From assembly GCF_910591885.1 (NCBI RefSeq), contig NC_063275.1, positions 16,542,501 through 16,606,500 of the forward strand: 64,000 nt of DNA, given 5' to 3'. Positions 1 to 13,151 of the stretch are shown in pieces. This DNA is from Bombus terrestris (lineage: Eukaryota > Arthropoda > Insecta > Hymenoptera > Apidae). Numbering within the stretch: the stretch's first letter is position 1; each line of letters begins with the position of its first letter. Both the position numbers and the translations under genes were made by a program. The notes under the pieces are model-generated. The model saw only the letters and a program-made list of their open reading frames with translations. It was not told the DNA's origin and searched no databases.

Positions 1-318
1 CGGCACGGCGTCTTCTAGAACAGCTTTCTTCCCTTGTCCAATCCTGTGATCACGAACTCATCGAGAACTTATTTACCAAATTTCAGCTGGAAATTTGTAA
101 TGGAATTTCGGCAAGTACCAGTGCGTTATGAAAATGATACAGGTTTTTAAATCAGGAAAGTTCTTAATCATGAAGTTTCTCGAAGCTCAAACGAAAACGA
201 ATTCAAAACGGTGAAAGAGGTTGCAAGCGTTAGAAGGTCGATAACGAAGAACAGTAAACCACCTGCAAAACCGCATACAGGAGAATTCCAGCAACGTCTG
301 CAATTTAACCCTGCATAC

Positions 319-321
<3 letters not shown>

Positions 322-363
<42 letters not shown>

Positions 364-368
364 GAGAA
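322..368 (+). repeat. (GA)n microsatellite
   Basis: About 22 GA dinucleotides, broken once by a GGG at about 352-354. On the plus strand it is purine-only. GAGAG is also the core site of GAGA-type factors in insects, but a microsatellite alone does not show binding. It is complementary to the TC tract 300 bp downstream. Confidence 0.95.
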
Positions 369-672
369 GCGAAGAAACAAAAAGCTGGCCATAAATCCTG
401 TATGAAAATCGAAGACAACAATCGGCGAGAATACGTACACACGAGGGAGCATCTGTTGTTGGTTCCCGGGGTGCATCGGAACCGCGTTTCCCAGCGACCT
501 TTCGATTCTCACGCAATCGTTCCGCGTCGCTGCAACGCGTAGCCCAGTGCATATCTCGTAAACAACCGGTTCAATGCGTCGGACAATAATAATTATTCGC
601 GAATGATCGCATTCCCTCCACCTACGCCTCCACCTCTGCCATATCATCCGTTCTTTCTCTCAAACCATTCAC

Positions 673-680
673 CTCTTTCT

Positions 681-715
<35 letters not shown>

Positions 716-717
716 TT
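673..717 (+). repeat. (TC)n microsatellite
   Basis: Pyrimidine tract with a pure TC core of about 12 units at 691-715. It is the inverted counterpart of the GA tract at 322-368, so the two could pair in single-stranded DNA or RNA. Confidence 0.95.
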
Positions 718-1088
718 CCCCGCATCCCTCTCTTTTTGCTATTCATTGGAAAAGGCTGTGTAGGCGTGCACACACGCAGCTGGTCGCTGTTCGAGAGCGG
801 TTTTACGTAGCCGCATACCTCTCTATCGGCAACGACGCCGTTGTAAAACAATTATACGGTGTCGTCGGGCCACGCAATCGATATATCATCAATTCCATTG
901 TCATTGCCGGCCAATCCGACGTGTCATGATTATTGTTTGCAGTCCGCGTGTACAATGAAAGCGCTCTACGCGCCCCACCCCGTTTTCACTACCCCCTTCC
1001 CCCTACTATCAATGGTAACGGCGTTCTCCGCGGAAAACTGTGGGTGGATTTTACTCTGGATAGATCAGAGACCAGCGAGGGGGTAAGG

Positions 1089-1116
1089 GGTTGATAAACT
1101 GCACCCATTATCAACC
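1089..1116. other. 9-bp perfect inverted repeat with paired GATA cores
   Basis: GGTTGATAA at 1089-1097 is the exact reverse complement of TTATCAACC at 1108-1116, with a 10-nt spacer. Each arm carries a TGATAA core, the sequence read by GATA-type zinc fingers. It could be a paired GATA site or chance; an inverted repeat of this size is expected occasionally in 64 kb. Confidence 0.45.
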
Positions 1117-2505
1117 GACGATTTCGTACTTTTCATGAACACGCTCGTTCCGCGTTTGTTCTATTCCTCTCTCCCTCCACTTCGTCCTATTTGTCTCTGT
1201 CCGGTTGTTTCCCTCGTTGTCTGATCTCTATCTCGATTGCTCGATGTGTATGATTCTTTGTTAAAAAGAACCCCTTCGTCGATACGTACATACATTCGTA
1301 CAAACGCGGCGATGTTACCCTGGACGTTTCTGTCCTCCGTGAATAAACGCGACTAAGTGAATAACCGCGTATCCTCGCATTAATATGAATTTACATCAAG
1401 CAAGCTGTAAACGGATCATTGGCCAATTAAGAACGCGTTTCGCCCTTTCACCGTTGATTCCTCGTTGAAGAACGTTAATACAGGCTGCTCGTAATCTTCG
1501 CTAGCTATCACGGATGTCCACTGCAAATTCCGAATCGGCACTTGCTCGGTTCCTATTCTTTCGTAAACTCGGTGATGGAATTCTGTGTCGAGTAAGTGGT
1601 CGGACAACGCGGCGCGAATATAAATCAATAGCTGCGAGAGCAGAATGGAGCAAGCTTGTTTTCATACTTCATCCGCGGAAAGACGGTAGAGGAACGAGGA
1701 GAATGAATGCGACTGGTGGGCGTGGCAGGGCCGAGAAAAACCCGATGGATCGTAAAATGATTAATTGGATGAGTTCCGGAACGAGTGAGACGCACCGCGC
1801 GAGTTCTGTTTGCCGGAGGGTAGTAAAAGTCTGTTAGCACCATTTCGAAATGAACGTCGGCAATGATGCCGTGGCTACGTCAATGGACTGGATCTTTGCT
1901 TTTAAGACGCTTAATTCGATCGTTCACCACGATTCTGGTCTGTATCCTGAGAACCAGGGATGAATTCCAGCCCTGAACACACACGTCGTAAAAATCGTCG
2001 CTCGCGCGACTGTTATCGACAGTCCCCCGCAAATGACTCATAACGCGAAATCGTGGTACGAGAATGTCGCTTCGAAAATTATGTTTCATCCATCGTTAAA
2101 CGATATTTAATTTCTAAAATCATATGTAACTTTCATGTATGAAAAACGAAGCTAACATTAACAAGACGAGGGAAATTGAAAAAATTGCAACTTCGAAGCA
2201 TCGAATATCATAGAACGTGAACGTGTTTGCGTTATATAATTGGGTTTCGTACCCATGGTTCTACGCTACTTTATAAATAAATCCAATTCCATGAAATCTC
2301 GATTCCAGCCGCAAGCTCGAGAAGCTGGAACGTCAGTCGCGCTTAAATTCTTGAATAATACCATCGAGAGGAACACGATAACGAATAATGTAGACGAAAG
2401 GTAGCAAGGGCGACGCGAATCCTACATCCGCAGACGCGATTTCTCCCTGAGAGCAGCTGATGAGACTTCCGCGTGCACGACGTTGAAAGCCATGGGCTCT
2501 CTTTA

Positions 2506-2546
2506 TCTCGTCGTCGTCTATGTAGCCGGTAGCTGCGACGACGAGA
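2506..2546. other. 11-bp perfect inverted repeat (GC-rich stem-loop)
   Basis: TCTCGTCGTCG at 2506-2516 is exactly complementary to CGACGACGAGA at 2536-2546, with a 19-nt loop. The arms are partly simple TCG/CGA repeats, which makes such pairing easier by chance. No known RNA family was recognised. Confidence 0.5.
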
Positions 2547-2550
2547 CGCG

Positions 2551-5500
2551 GGACATCAAATATTCAAGATTTCGCCGATGGCGTCAGCCACGCCTGTCAC
2601 ACCTCGCGTTACACAGGTTTCCAACCCTCTGGCTGCCAGCCATTTAGCTGATTTAGCGACTGCGAGAGTGGAACACCCTCCACTTTTCCGGCTCTCAGCG
2701 TGTTCCGCGTACCGTGACACGCGAATCGAATTTGTCAAAGATGCCGTCTCTGCCTACTTATACCGTTCTTCTCTTTCTTCTTCGACTTGCGTCTTTCTTT
2801 CGTGCTCTTTCGATCGTTCGTCTCGATGTTTTCTCTCTTCTGTCACTTCTTTATCTCTCTCTCTTGCTAGTACTATCCGAGCGCTTTCATCCAACTTCTC
2901 GATGGAATCCGAGGAATAAAGCAGCTGTCGGCGACGTACACTCGTCGAGACGGTGAACCATCGAGTTTCACGGGATTCTGTTCGTGGTGCTGCCGAGCAA
3001 CGACGAATAGTACGCGGGAGAAATAGAGAGGGAAGTTCATTAGCATCGGACACGTAAAGACTCTTCCGAGAAAGAAGACACGCGTGTCTGGCTACCAGAC
3101 TAAAGTTGATAACCATAGTTCAACTCGACGTTTAACCTTATACCATTCTCACTCAGTCATGTTCCACTTCGAATGCTATATACCTACTAGAAAGATAGAA
3201 CGTTAGGTAGAGACGAACGTTAAACTCTTCTGTGAATTTTTCTAATTGACATATTATCTTTCTCGTTCGATACGAAGTCGAGGAGTAACGAACGATATAA
3301 ACAGGAATCCGATAGAATATCCTGTTGAAACGACGATGGCTATATTTGTCACGTATTATTGTGATATCAAGATGGAACGGATATACGAGTATCAATTTAT
3401 AACGATACCAGAAAAATAACATTTTCTCGTCTATAATTGGAGCAGCCATTTAACTAATGATGAAGACAGGAATACGTAACGAAAGAGACGGTGCCCGAAT
3501 TAGAAACGGTTAAATTGTTTCTTCCGTAATACGCGTGGATCGATCGAGAATAGCAGCATGTCGAGAAATTTGCATTCACCGCGTCGTCGATGATTCCTGC
3601 TAGCGGGCATGTTGTACGGATAAAATCGTCCAGTCACGATCCTTAACTGGAATAATTGGATGAATGTAATCCGTGATAGGCGTAAAATCGAGAATACCGT
3701 CTGTGACCATTATATTTTGAGAGGCTACACACGTAAGATCGGTCTCGAGTCGACGACACTAGCCGACCTTCTGGATCCTGCTGCCTGTTCGACGCGACTA
3801 AATACCCTTAATCGCGATCTTCGCTCTGAAATATGCGTCGTTGAGCGTTAGCTGGGTTCTATCTCTCCATGTACCCGCGATCGGCTTTTCTTCCTTGGAG
3901 CCTGTCCATGGAACGACTCGACAGATGAGATTAACGTTCGAAGGATTTCTCGATCGGTGCACGATATAATCGGATCACCTAGCCAGTGACAAGTGATCAT
4001 GCCAGTATTAGCAATGAATTAAAAACAACCATGGATACGAGCAACGTATAGTTCATAATTTTAGAACAAAATCGTCAACATATTAATATCATAACAATCA
4101 GTACTTCTAGCAATTTTGAGGAGCACGAAAGAACACATGAATATTTGAACTGTTTTACTTAGCGTATTTTTTCTCCTCCTGTAGTCTCCATATATAACGA
4201 TATATATTCTATATAAAGCTATATAACGATAGAATTCAAATAACGTCTATTCGAATAATCATCGAGTCTATTGATCCAAACAAGACGTCGTGGCCCATTT
4301 AAAAATCGACTCGACGCTAATTCATCTCCCTCGACGCGTCACGAAACACGCGCACCCTAGACCCGTCTTTTCTAGCCGATCAGCCCAATGATATTTGTAT
4401 GCACTTGCGCTCACGGGTGAAAACGAGTTCTAAACGATGGGTAATTTGAGAAGAGACTGATCCAGCGAGGCAACGCCACCCTCATACGCGCTGCCTTATA
4501 GCAGAAAGGAGTATTATACGCGGGACTCTCTGCGTACATAAAAGGGGGCGAGAGGGCGGGCTACGTAAGTAATATAGGGTGGCCGCGACCCTTCCGCACA
4601 GGGGTTGTATTCTAAGAGGGCATGAATTTGGTCGAGTCTAGATTCCCCCTTCCCTAGCCGCTGATCCCCACGTCACGTCGCCTCTCTTCTTCCACCGGGC
4701 CGTTTTGCGTTGCATAAGTAACGCCATGAACCCCTCGTCTCTCCACTGTAAACCGTGTGCTTATTTGCCCCGGCATAGCAGAGCGAAAGAGCTCGGCCTG
4801 AAAATAGGCGGTCGACCATTTGTCGGGCGTACGTCACTTGCTCCGCTGGTAACTAACGTTGAAAAATGCCCGGAATCACGGACTAGTTGTCGATGTACGG
4901 GCATTTCCGAGAAGCATAGAGAAAATATAAAAAAAAGCTAGGTGATGTTAGCGAGTTCGGAGGTAACGGGAAGCTATAAATCGAGACATTGCGTTACCCA
5001 GGAATCTTAATCGCAACGAAACCGGAGGTCGATAAGTGAACAGTCTTTTTTTTTCATTTTTACCTAGGAAGATCGTTAAAAGAAGAACGTCGTTAATTAG
5101 TATACACCTGTTAAGGCGAGCACTCAAGGCGGCGAGCATTTTAAATTCCGCGCCAAAGTCACGGGGAGGATTGATACATGAAGAAAAGAAGAAAGCACGA
5201 ATGCGAAACTGGTTCGGGATCGTGGAACGGGGAAAATATCGTCGGCCAGTTAATAACGACCTGAGGAGATTTAAACGATGATTCGATCCCAAGCCGATCG
5301 ATTCCTGGTAATTAGACGTTTTTTGAGCGGTTAATGAGAAACGATCGGATATACCGTTGTGCCTCGGTCCACCATTGCGAGCCGGATCGTGGATGAAACT
5401 GAACGCGACAAGATAAACTACAGGATGCATTATTTCAAGACGATTACGACAACGAATAAACGACGAAAATTTAATCATGTCTGGGGACGTTTACGAGTTG

Positions 5501-7000
5501 TGTGATAATTCAACGCGACGAAATACAAAAGTAATCATTCGAGAAGAAAATCAAATAGACTGCCTGGCAATTCCGGCACTCAGTTACGATCCATCGAACT
5601 AACATACCCGACGTCCCCCGATATTAAATCAATTTTGCAATAATTCGCGTATACCATTTTAAGACTTTTCGAAATCCTACACAACGAGGACGAGCTTCGA
5701 GGGAGCAAGGATGAATCGAATGATCGAAACACAGAGAAATCGACATTTCTTCTAAGTTCGATATCCAATTACGGCTGCAGAAGCAGCAGCCATGTTACAG
5801 GTCTAATTACCTTACTTTTCAATCGCCTATTATGTATATTCGCAGCTATCGATGAAAACGAACAAACAAGCAGGTAGAGAAGAAAGGTTAATTCCGAGAT
5901 TCGGATGCTCGTTTGAAAGAGCAAATAGTCAACGAACTTGCCAGTCCAATTTCGTTGGTCACGAACTATGCTATAGGGTTTATAGTATAGAGTGTAGAGC
6001 GTAGGGGAACGAAATCGTGAAACACGGGTGTCGAGAAAAAAAGAATGAAAGGAAAAGAAAGTATCGGCGAGATCGTAGAGGCGGGAGGTGATGCGAGACG
6101 AAAGGTAGAGACGAGGTGAAAAGCGAGGTGGTAGCGTGTAAACATGTTTTTAACAGATCGATCCACGGGGCCCAACCCAACGTAGCGTATACCTCTGACA
6201 GTCAGACAGTCTCTCAGGTTTCTGAGTGACAGTCCGCCTTCTCCTTGACAAGCTAATACCAACCTACGTCCGTACGCACAATAAAAGAGAAAGAGAAGGG
6301 AGGAGTAGAGAGGGGGATTACCTTTTGCGTTTCGCGAGCCGGTCTGCCTCCTCGTCTTTCTGGCAGGGACGTGTTAATCAAAATGTTAGACAAGCCACTT
6401 ACACGGGCACCGTGACGTTCCCATTTAGTCCGCAGGATATGCCTGGCTCCTCCGTAAACGTGCACGGGAATTCCGTGAGTGACGGAAAGATAACGTCACG
6501 AACGCCTGCTAATTAATAGTTATTACAATAGCGGCGCGCGATTCTCCTCTATTTTCCTGTCCGAGAGGAATAAGCTCATGCACGATCAACACTCCGGAGC
6601 GGCGAGGAACGTTCAACCCTTCTATTTTTAACGCGAACTCGTGCTCGCCACGATCCGGATATCGTATCGCGCGTAATTGATCTACACCTGTGTACCGCTC
6701 CTTAAATTTTAATTTTCGTGGCTGGAAACTGGTTCCCTTGGGTCTCGTTGCTCTTACGATGTAAATTTAATCGCGAGTCCTTGACCGAAGATTGTCGATG
6801 CATATTCTGTTCCGCCGCTTCTTATTAGCACGGAATATATATCTTCATTTCATTGACACTGAGAAATTATAACTCATTTAATCTTTTATACGTATATTCC
6901 CTTATCTTACTCGAGTTTTAATTGTATTAACAAAATTTACAATTTGACAGGTAGGTACTCGATGACTCGTAATGTAAAATATCTTCATTATGAGCGACTA
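2551..7000. other. non-coding stretch, nothing recognised
   Basis: Unique sequence without a supportable gene. It includes a pyrimidine-rich patch at 2755-2880, an AT-rich stretch at about 4020-4270 with the 12-mer TATATAACGATA occurring twice about 30 bp apart, a G-rich patch with a TATA-like ACATAAAAGG at about 4535-4565, a 6-bp stem (GGCTGC/GCAGCC) near 5773, and a purine-rich strand between about 6000 and 6330. The 176-codon minus-strand frame at 4948-5478 has no recognisable domain. Confidence 0.55.
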
Positions 7001-10000
7001 AAGTGAAAAGCAACGAGTATCACGATTCGAATCGATGCACGCACGACGTAACCTTATCGAAAGACATCCCTCTCCATTCGGCAAACAACAGGAAGCGTGG
7101 CCTTGTAGCGAATAAATAGAATCCAAAGCGCGACCAAGGGGAAATATAACGCACAGGTGAACGATAAACAGTGGTTGGACGACGCTCCGTGAGCTGAGTA
7201 GGGTGAAGATCGGGCAATAACTACATCAGAGACACACGGGGCAGCCGAGAAAAAGAATGGACGACACAAAGCGCGTAAAGAGAGGAAACTGGCATGGCAT
7301 GGGGGAAAGGGGTTGGAAAAAGAGCGAAGCTCGGTAAAGAGGTCGACGAGGCGAACGAACGCCCCAAGGTATGCAACCCAACGAACTTCGGTGCACGGAT
7401 AGTAGCAAAACAAGCATCCCTGAGTCCGTCTCTTTTCCTCTTTTTCTCCGGGCGTCTCGGTTTCGCTGTTGTTTGCCGAAGCGACAGAGTTGTTTCGGCC
7501 GAGGCAGACGGCAGAACGAGCCCGACCGGGACAACGAGTGTTTGTCAAATGTTTGAACAAAATGTTTGTCGTTTCCTGTGGACGCCGCCAGGGCCAAATT
7601 AAATGCGATGCCCCCGATTGCCAATATTCGGAATGTGTATGCAACCAGCGCCGTTATTTGCAACGCCGGAGACAAAGTCCGGGAGTGGCTGTGACAGCAA
7701 CCGGCCCGGATATAAATGCGACGTCATAATCATGCTCGAGTATCGCGCCAAACGCGTACCACCGCATTTCAAATACCGCGAGTCCCCTTTTTGCGACTTA
7801 CGTAGAATTACACCGCCTTATTTAACTTCCATTAACATCAGGATAGTTTCGAGGATATAAAATATTCTTCTCTTTCTTCGTCGATGAAATTTTGCAAATT
7901 GTACAAAGTTGCATCGTCATCCTTAACGAGACCTCTTTCACGGATATAAATATCCCAAAGAATTTTCTATATACTGTAGAACGAAGTCCCTAATCAGCAT
8001 CGAAAGGAGCGTCACCATACCCCCAAATGAACGAAAAAAAATATTTTCCATAGATTGTAAACTCCGCCGAAATTAGCAAGTCATCCTGAAGTTGGAGTCA
8101 CCGTGACAACGTCGAAATCAACCTATCATTGGTATTCGTTCCAGCTCACTGTATATCGTCCGCGAGTCGATCCTATTCCCGGGCCAAATTCACGGGCCTG
8201 AAGCTCTCTGTTCGAGAGGTCGAGACTGAACCAGCGCTGTCAGAGGATAATGAAGACGTTTCGACGAGACGAAACGTCGGTCGTGTATAGGTTTGCCCCT
8301 ATAACCCTCACGCCACTATCGCTCCCTATTCTTCGTAATCAGGTGTATGCATGTATGTATACCGTTATTACTCGTGGCAGCCAGCCACTGAAACGTTCAA
8401 TTATCTACGCTGGCTGCGTCACGGCCCTTGGTCGGCTTATTCTGCCGTTGAAAAGAGGCTGCCTCGGAAGGTTAGCCTGAATGAACGTCAAACGTCGCTG
8501 CTCCGAGAAGATCAAGACCGAGAACGAGCACCGTCTCCTCCTACCTGTCCGCCTGCGAAAGGCTCCTCGCCCTGTCCCGTCCCTTTCCACCTTTCAGGAG
8601 CTTCAAAACGATCGAACAGCTTCGAAACGATCCACGCGTCGCTAATCAGATCCTTCAGAAGCCCTCTCCACTGTCCTTTTGTAAACTTTCTATCCCGACC
8701 CGAGTGTATTTTGACGCGATCGAAGAATGACGGACCAATTACGAGGCGCCGCGGTGCGCCGTGACGATGCCTGAGTGCGCGCATTCCTTTTACAATCATT
8801 ATGCTCGTTTCGAAGAGAGAACGAGAAAGTCCCCGGTTAGATTCTGGACACTTAAACAGCTATAAATCGCAAGAACCGGAAGCTTCCTCGGCGTACAAGC
8901 TCGCCGCGCGTGTCGTCCTTCCATCGTGTGCACGATGAAACGCGGTTACGTAGACCGGACGTGCCCGCGATCGAGATCTCGTCGATCGCGAATGCCATAC
9001 ACGCGCACTCGTTGCGGTAATGCGTCTTCGATGGACGTGAGATCGGTAATTGGCCGTAATTGAAGAAGACCTGTCATCTGCCGACTCGATGCCGAGATTG
9101 AAAACGCCGCTTCCGGGTACTCGATACTTCTCTCACGAGTGAACAGACAGAATACACGAGCGAAATTGAAACTAACAGAGATTGGAATCTATACTCGAAA
9201 GACACGTAGGATATATAAAAAGATATAGAACGGCAAGCTCTTTATAACTGCTGGCTACAACGGAGCTATTTATAAGAAACGTCATTTATCAATGACGTAA
9301 TTCTACTTATGGTAGATATACTATCCTCATTTCCGTGAATACGCATTCTCATATGCAAAGTTTAATCAAATATCACGTACGATTCAGATCTTTTTCAACT
9401 GCGTACTTGTGACCCCGAACGACCACGCGAGCACCGTTTGACAAGCCAGAAGCGCAGCAAGTACGGTCGGCGGAAATATTGCGCGGTTCAAGGGCTAATA
9501 TCTACTCGCACCGACGGCGAACACACTTTTAAGATGGCAATAAACGCAACATGCGCGTATAACCACGCCAGATTCTTCGTCTCCAGTGTTCCTAGCCGCG
9601 ATATGCTCTCGCCAGAGTCCGCTCCTTCTCCTTTAGATAGACCGCGGACGCCCGGCAAAGTTACGTGAATGAAAAAAGTTGGTGGGAGCCCTCAAGGGAG
9701 CTCGCCGAGTAGTTAGCAGACTTCGGAATAATCTTCATTGAAAAAGTTTGTCTAAACCTTAGAACGTTCTGGCTTGTGTGCTTGGCCGGATATGAAGGGG
9801 CCAGGCAACCGAGGGGATCTTTCCGGTGGAACGCGACAACCTAACTTCCGAAACATCTCGACCACGAAACCGTTTACCTCGAAAAATTTCTATGAAATCG
9901 AAGGAAGAGCGAGAACGAGCAGATTACCTACTCTCGATGGAATTTCGTGATCAACACAGCTGCACCATTTGCATTTCGCCTAATCTCTAAATCCATTGTA

Positions 10001-12100
10001 TGAAACACAATCTTAGGGCATCGTTCCAGGCTTAATATCGTGGCCAAGTTTGGAGAGGCTCGTTTTTCAAGGGGTGATTTTTCGGTTAAGTTCCTTCGTG
10101 TCGCTTTCCTTCAGGTAGAAAATACTCTTCGCTACGGAGAGCTTTCGTTTCCTTCGGCGAGAACAAAGAGAAATTCCGCTCCACTTATAGACACGTTTCA
10201 CCAGTACCTTCGTAAACAAATACACGAGCATCCGCTGAAAACCGTGCCGCGGAATACGGAGTTAGGGCATCTGGGATCTTTGCCTTCGACTGCAGGTGCG
10301 AGAACATCCATCTCACGAAATAATATTGACGAAGTCCATGTATTTCACCAAGTGTACATTTTAAAATCCAAATTTCTAAACTAAATGTCGATATTGAAAC
10401 TTTCAATAAAAATTTTGAAATACAAGTTTAAAAGATTCAGTTTACTAATATCAGTTGTTCGTATTAGTTTAATTATTCGAGTAGCTTTATCGCTTCAATA
10501 AAATATTTATTTCATTGCCAATAATTGAATCGTTCGGCCGTTTCAAAATTTTTCAATTAACCAGGCGGCGATCTTCGCGTTGAATATTGAAAATCAGAAT
10601 GACTGAATGATCGATGCCTTTAAAATCCGTGCATAATCGTTCACGGTTCTGTCTCGTTAGGACGGCGATTGTCTGAGACAAATAACTGCTGGGTGATTGA
10701 CAGGCATTATATGAAATTTCGAGTGGCTGACTAATAGCTAAAACACGATATACGAGGCTACATGCGTCGTTGGCCGCGTGCATTCACATCTGCTTCTACA
10801 TTAATGAGAGAGCGGTTAAGTGTTTGATCCGACCCCGTTAAAGTCAAGGTCGTAGAACGTAAGTATAAGCAACCAAGTAGTCAAGAATAACGCAACGCCA
10901 AGGATGTATACGCTTTCGCGTAACTGCTGCTTTTTTCTGACTATGCCACAATAAATGGACGTTTATAATTGACGCAGAGGAACTGACATTTAATTAAAAT
11001 TAATCGTTAAAAATAAGCATCGTCGTTTTCCAAGATCGCAAAAGTAAAGGGGTTGCTGAAACTCGATAAGTTCGCCAAAGAAGCGGGAAGAATTTAACAA
11101 CAATCCCTGCCTCGAAGTGGGGCGCGCAACTTACGACATTTAATAATTTGGTTGACGCCACGAACATCTGCCGCTCTCCCGACAACCCTTTGCGAGTCCC
11201 TGAACCTTCAACCAACGTCTCCCATACTTCACCACCACCCCCTCTCACGGTATTGTTTAATTAATCATGTTGTATTAATAAAAGCTCGCCTAATTGAATT
11301 CGCTGATTTCACACCGTTAATACGAGTTTCATTTAAATTGAATGAAGTATCGTTTCACCCCACTCTGCGTCTCCTACTACCCCTATTTTGTCCACCCTTC
11401 CCCATCGCCACCCACCGACCCTGCCATCGTCGCCTTGAAACCGGAGCCACCCTCAAATCGTTCTTTTTCTCTCGCTGTTTTATTGATCTTCATTCCCTCC
11501 GGCTACAGTACTATAAAACGGTTTACTAAAAGGTAACCTATTTTTCATTAGAGCTACGACCGGCATACTGAACGTTCCCATCGTCCGAACGGTCGTTCAC
11601 GATCTACGAAGCTGAATCTCAATTCCGGTCGGATATCGATACACCTTGTACTATACCGCTTCGTTTTACCGTGAACCGAATTCTGTCTCTTTTTTTTTAC
11701 TATTTCTTTCCCATTATAGCTTCGAACAAATATAACCAACACAGCCGTATCTTTATAGAAAAACGACGTGATAAAATTTCTAGATACTCTCCATTAAAAA
11801 AGTATTTAATTACTTTTTTACTAAAGAAAAGAAAAATGTTATAACGGCTGCGTAATGGTCGAGTAACACATGTAAGTTGATTCAGTGGCGCTGAACGCAA
11901 TCCACCGAGAATCAAGAGGGAGCGCTGGGTAAGATTAATAATAGGCTAAGATGGCGAAGTCCTTAATTAGCGTGATTAAGTTGCAGGTGGTAGTCGGCAT
12001 CTATCATGGTCGACGCGCCTAACTGTTTATAAGTGGAAAATGTAAGACATTGGGAACGGGTCTGGTTACCGGAACGGTAGAAAATCAATGCAAGCAATTG
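7001..12100. other. non-coding stretch, nothing recognised
   Basis: No gene is supported. The 196-codon minus-strand frame at 7054-7644 overlaps several open plus-strand frames and is Arg/Ser/Phe-rich without a domain. A TATAAAT next to an ACGTCA half-CRE lies at about 7710-7727. A bZIP-like TGACGTAA occurs near 9293. Short T- and A-runs at 11690-11840 make an AT-rich patch. Otherwise the DNA is unique and CpG-rich. Confidence 0.55.
8255..8278. other. 9-bp perfect stem with 6-nt loop
   Basis: GACGTTTCG at 8255-8263 pairs exactly with CGAAACGTC at 8270-8278 around the 6-nt loop ACGAGA. A compact hairpin like this could form in RNA from either strand, but nothing flanking it suggests a gene. 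Confidence 0.45.
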
Positions 12101-12650
12101 TACGCAATAAATGACCGGGACTATATATTATAATTCGCGTTGTATTCGTTACAAACCGAGTAATTACATTCTCATAAAAACGACGTTGATGTAAACAGGG
12201 TCGGGAAAAAAAGGCATACATGTACACATGAATCTCGTGTTTCACGGTACGATACGTGTATCAACAATGCGCAATTTCAAGCATATTAATTCGTTTAATT
12301 TGGAACAATGCTTTTTATCGTTTGTCACTGTCGTTTGCCAATTAAACAACGTTTTTATATGGGACCCTTCGACACTAAAAAATGTAATAAATAAAACATT
12401 GAAAAAAATAAATACCAGCAATGGGACAGTTGGTACAATAGGAATTTGAGAATGTTGACGATATTTGCAATGTATCTACATTTAAATGTGTATTTACATT
12501 TTTCGCACTGCTACGTCTATTGAGACATAATATTCGTATGGAATATTTACGAAATTGTAACTTCCCAATAATTTATCTTTTCCAAAAAGCTACTTTTTCA
12601 ATCGGAATTAAAAGCATATATTATATAAGCATATAAATATTTTCGCAGCT
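12101..12650. other. AT-rich block
   Basis: Composition drops to clearly AT-rich compared with both sides. A 73-codon plus-strand frame at 12228-12449 lies inside it but resembles no known protein and is short enough to be random. Terminal inverted repeats and target duplications were looked for and not seen, so an old insertion cannot be claimed. Confidence 0.4.
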
Positions 12651-12658
12651 GCTCCGAC

Positions 12659-12669
12659 AGCAGCGCCAC
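12659..12669 (-). promoter_or_regulatory. AGCAGCGCCAC motif, copy 1 (CTCF-like core on minus)
   Basis: Exact 11-mer also present at 25881-25891 and 40276-40286. On the minus strand it reads GTGGCGCTGCT, which overlaps the GGCGC core of insect CTCF sites. With its flank this copy has one mismatch to the core AGRKGGCRSYR. Function is inferred. Confidence 0.3.
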
Positions 12670-12982
12670 CGAATCTCTTACGTCATATTATTTTGCAACG
12701 TAAATAACATTATCGAATACTATACCTTCAGGCATAACCTCCGAAAACTGCCGGGACATCGTGAAACATACCTCAAACATTCGATGGCGACAGAACCTCC
12801 AGCATCTTCCTAATAAAATCCTTAACGATGAATCAATAAGCGAAAACCGTGAACACTCCGTTCACTCATAGCTTAGCCGTGAAAAAAGAAATCGAGAACG
12901 AATCGGTACTGAACGACGACAGGTCCGCGGCTCTCGGCTCTTGCTAGTGGAATACTTGCCGGTTCGTTTGCAGAGCTCGTCG

Positions 12983-12995
12983 CCAGGGCGCGCTA
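12983..12995 (+). promoter_or_regulatory. CTCF-like motif, one mismatch
   Basis: CCAGGGCGCGCTA differs at one position from the downstream half of the CTCF consensus (YAGRKGGCRSYR). It lies 156 bp before another such motif in the same orientation. Binding is not shown. Confidence 0.25.
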
Positions 12996-13138
12996 CGGTC
13001 TCCCGTCGTCGTCGTGCAAGCTTCTGAGATCCATAGGCACCGTTCGACTGTACCGTGGGTAGCTTTCGAGCTCATGGGAGGAGCATGCGAGGAGAAGCCG
13101 CACCTCGAACTCCGCCTCTATCGAATTTTCCTTGTGCT

Positions 13139-13151
13139 CCAGGCGGCGCTA
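13139..13151 (+). promoter_or_regulatory. CTCF-like motif, one mismatch
   Basis: CCAGGCGGCGCTA differs at one position from YAGRKGGCRSYR and contains the GGCGGCGC core reported for insect CTCF sites. It has the same orientation as the sites at 12983 and 14182. Confidence 0.3.

Larger units (their letters stand above)
1..2550. other. non-coding stretch with GA/TC microsatellites
   Basis: No gene is supported here. The open frames at 168-647 (minus) and 603-929 (plus) run through the GA and TC microsatellites and encode low-complexity Ser/Leu or Arg/Glu runs, so they are repeat artefacts. Apart from the two microsatellites and the inverted repeats listed separately, the sequence is unique and CpG-rich. 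A C-rich patch at about 973-1002 has four C-runs, but one spacer is 10 nt, so it is not a canonical G-quadruplex on the minus strand. A 6-bp inverted repeat (GACTGT/ACAGTC) lies at 2008-2024. Confidence 0.6.

Noticed and set aside
7054..7644. 196-codon minus-strand open frame
   Set aside because: Overlaps several open frames on both strands and shows no domain or plausible start; consistent with CpG-rich non-coding DNA.
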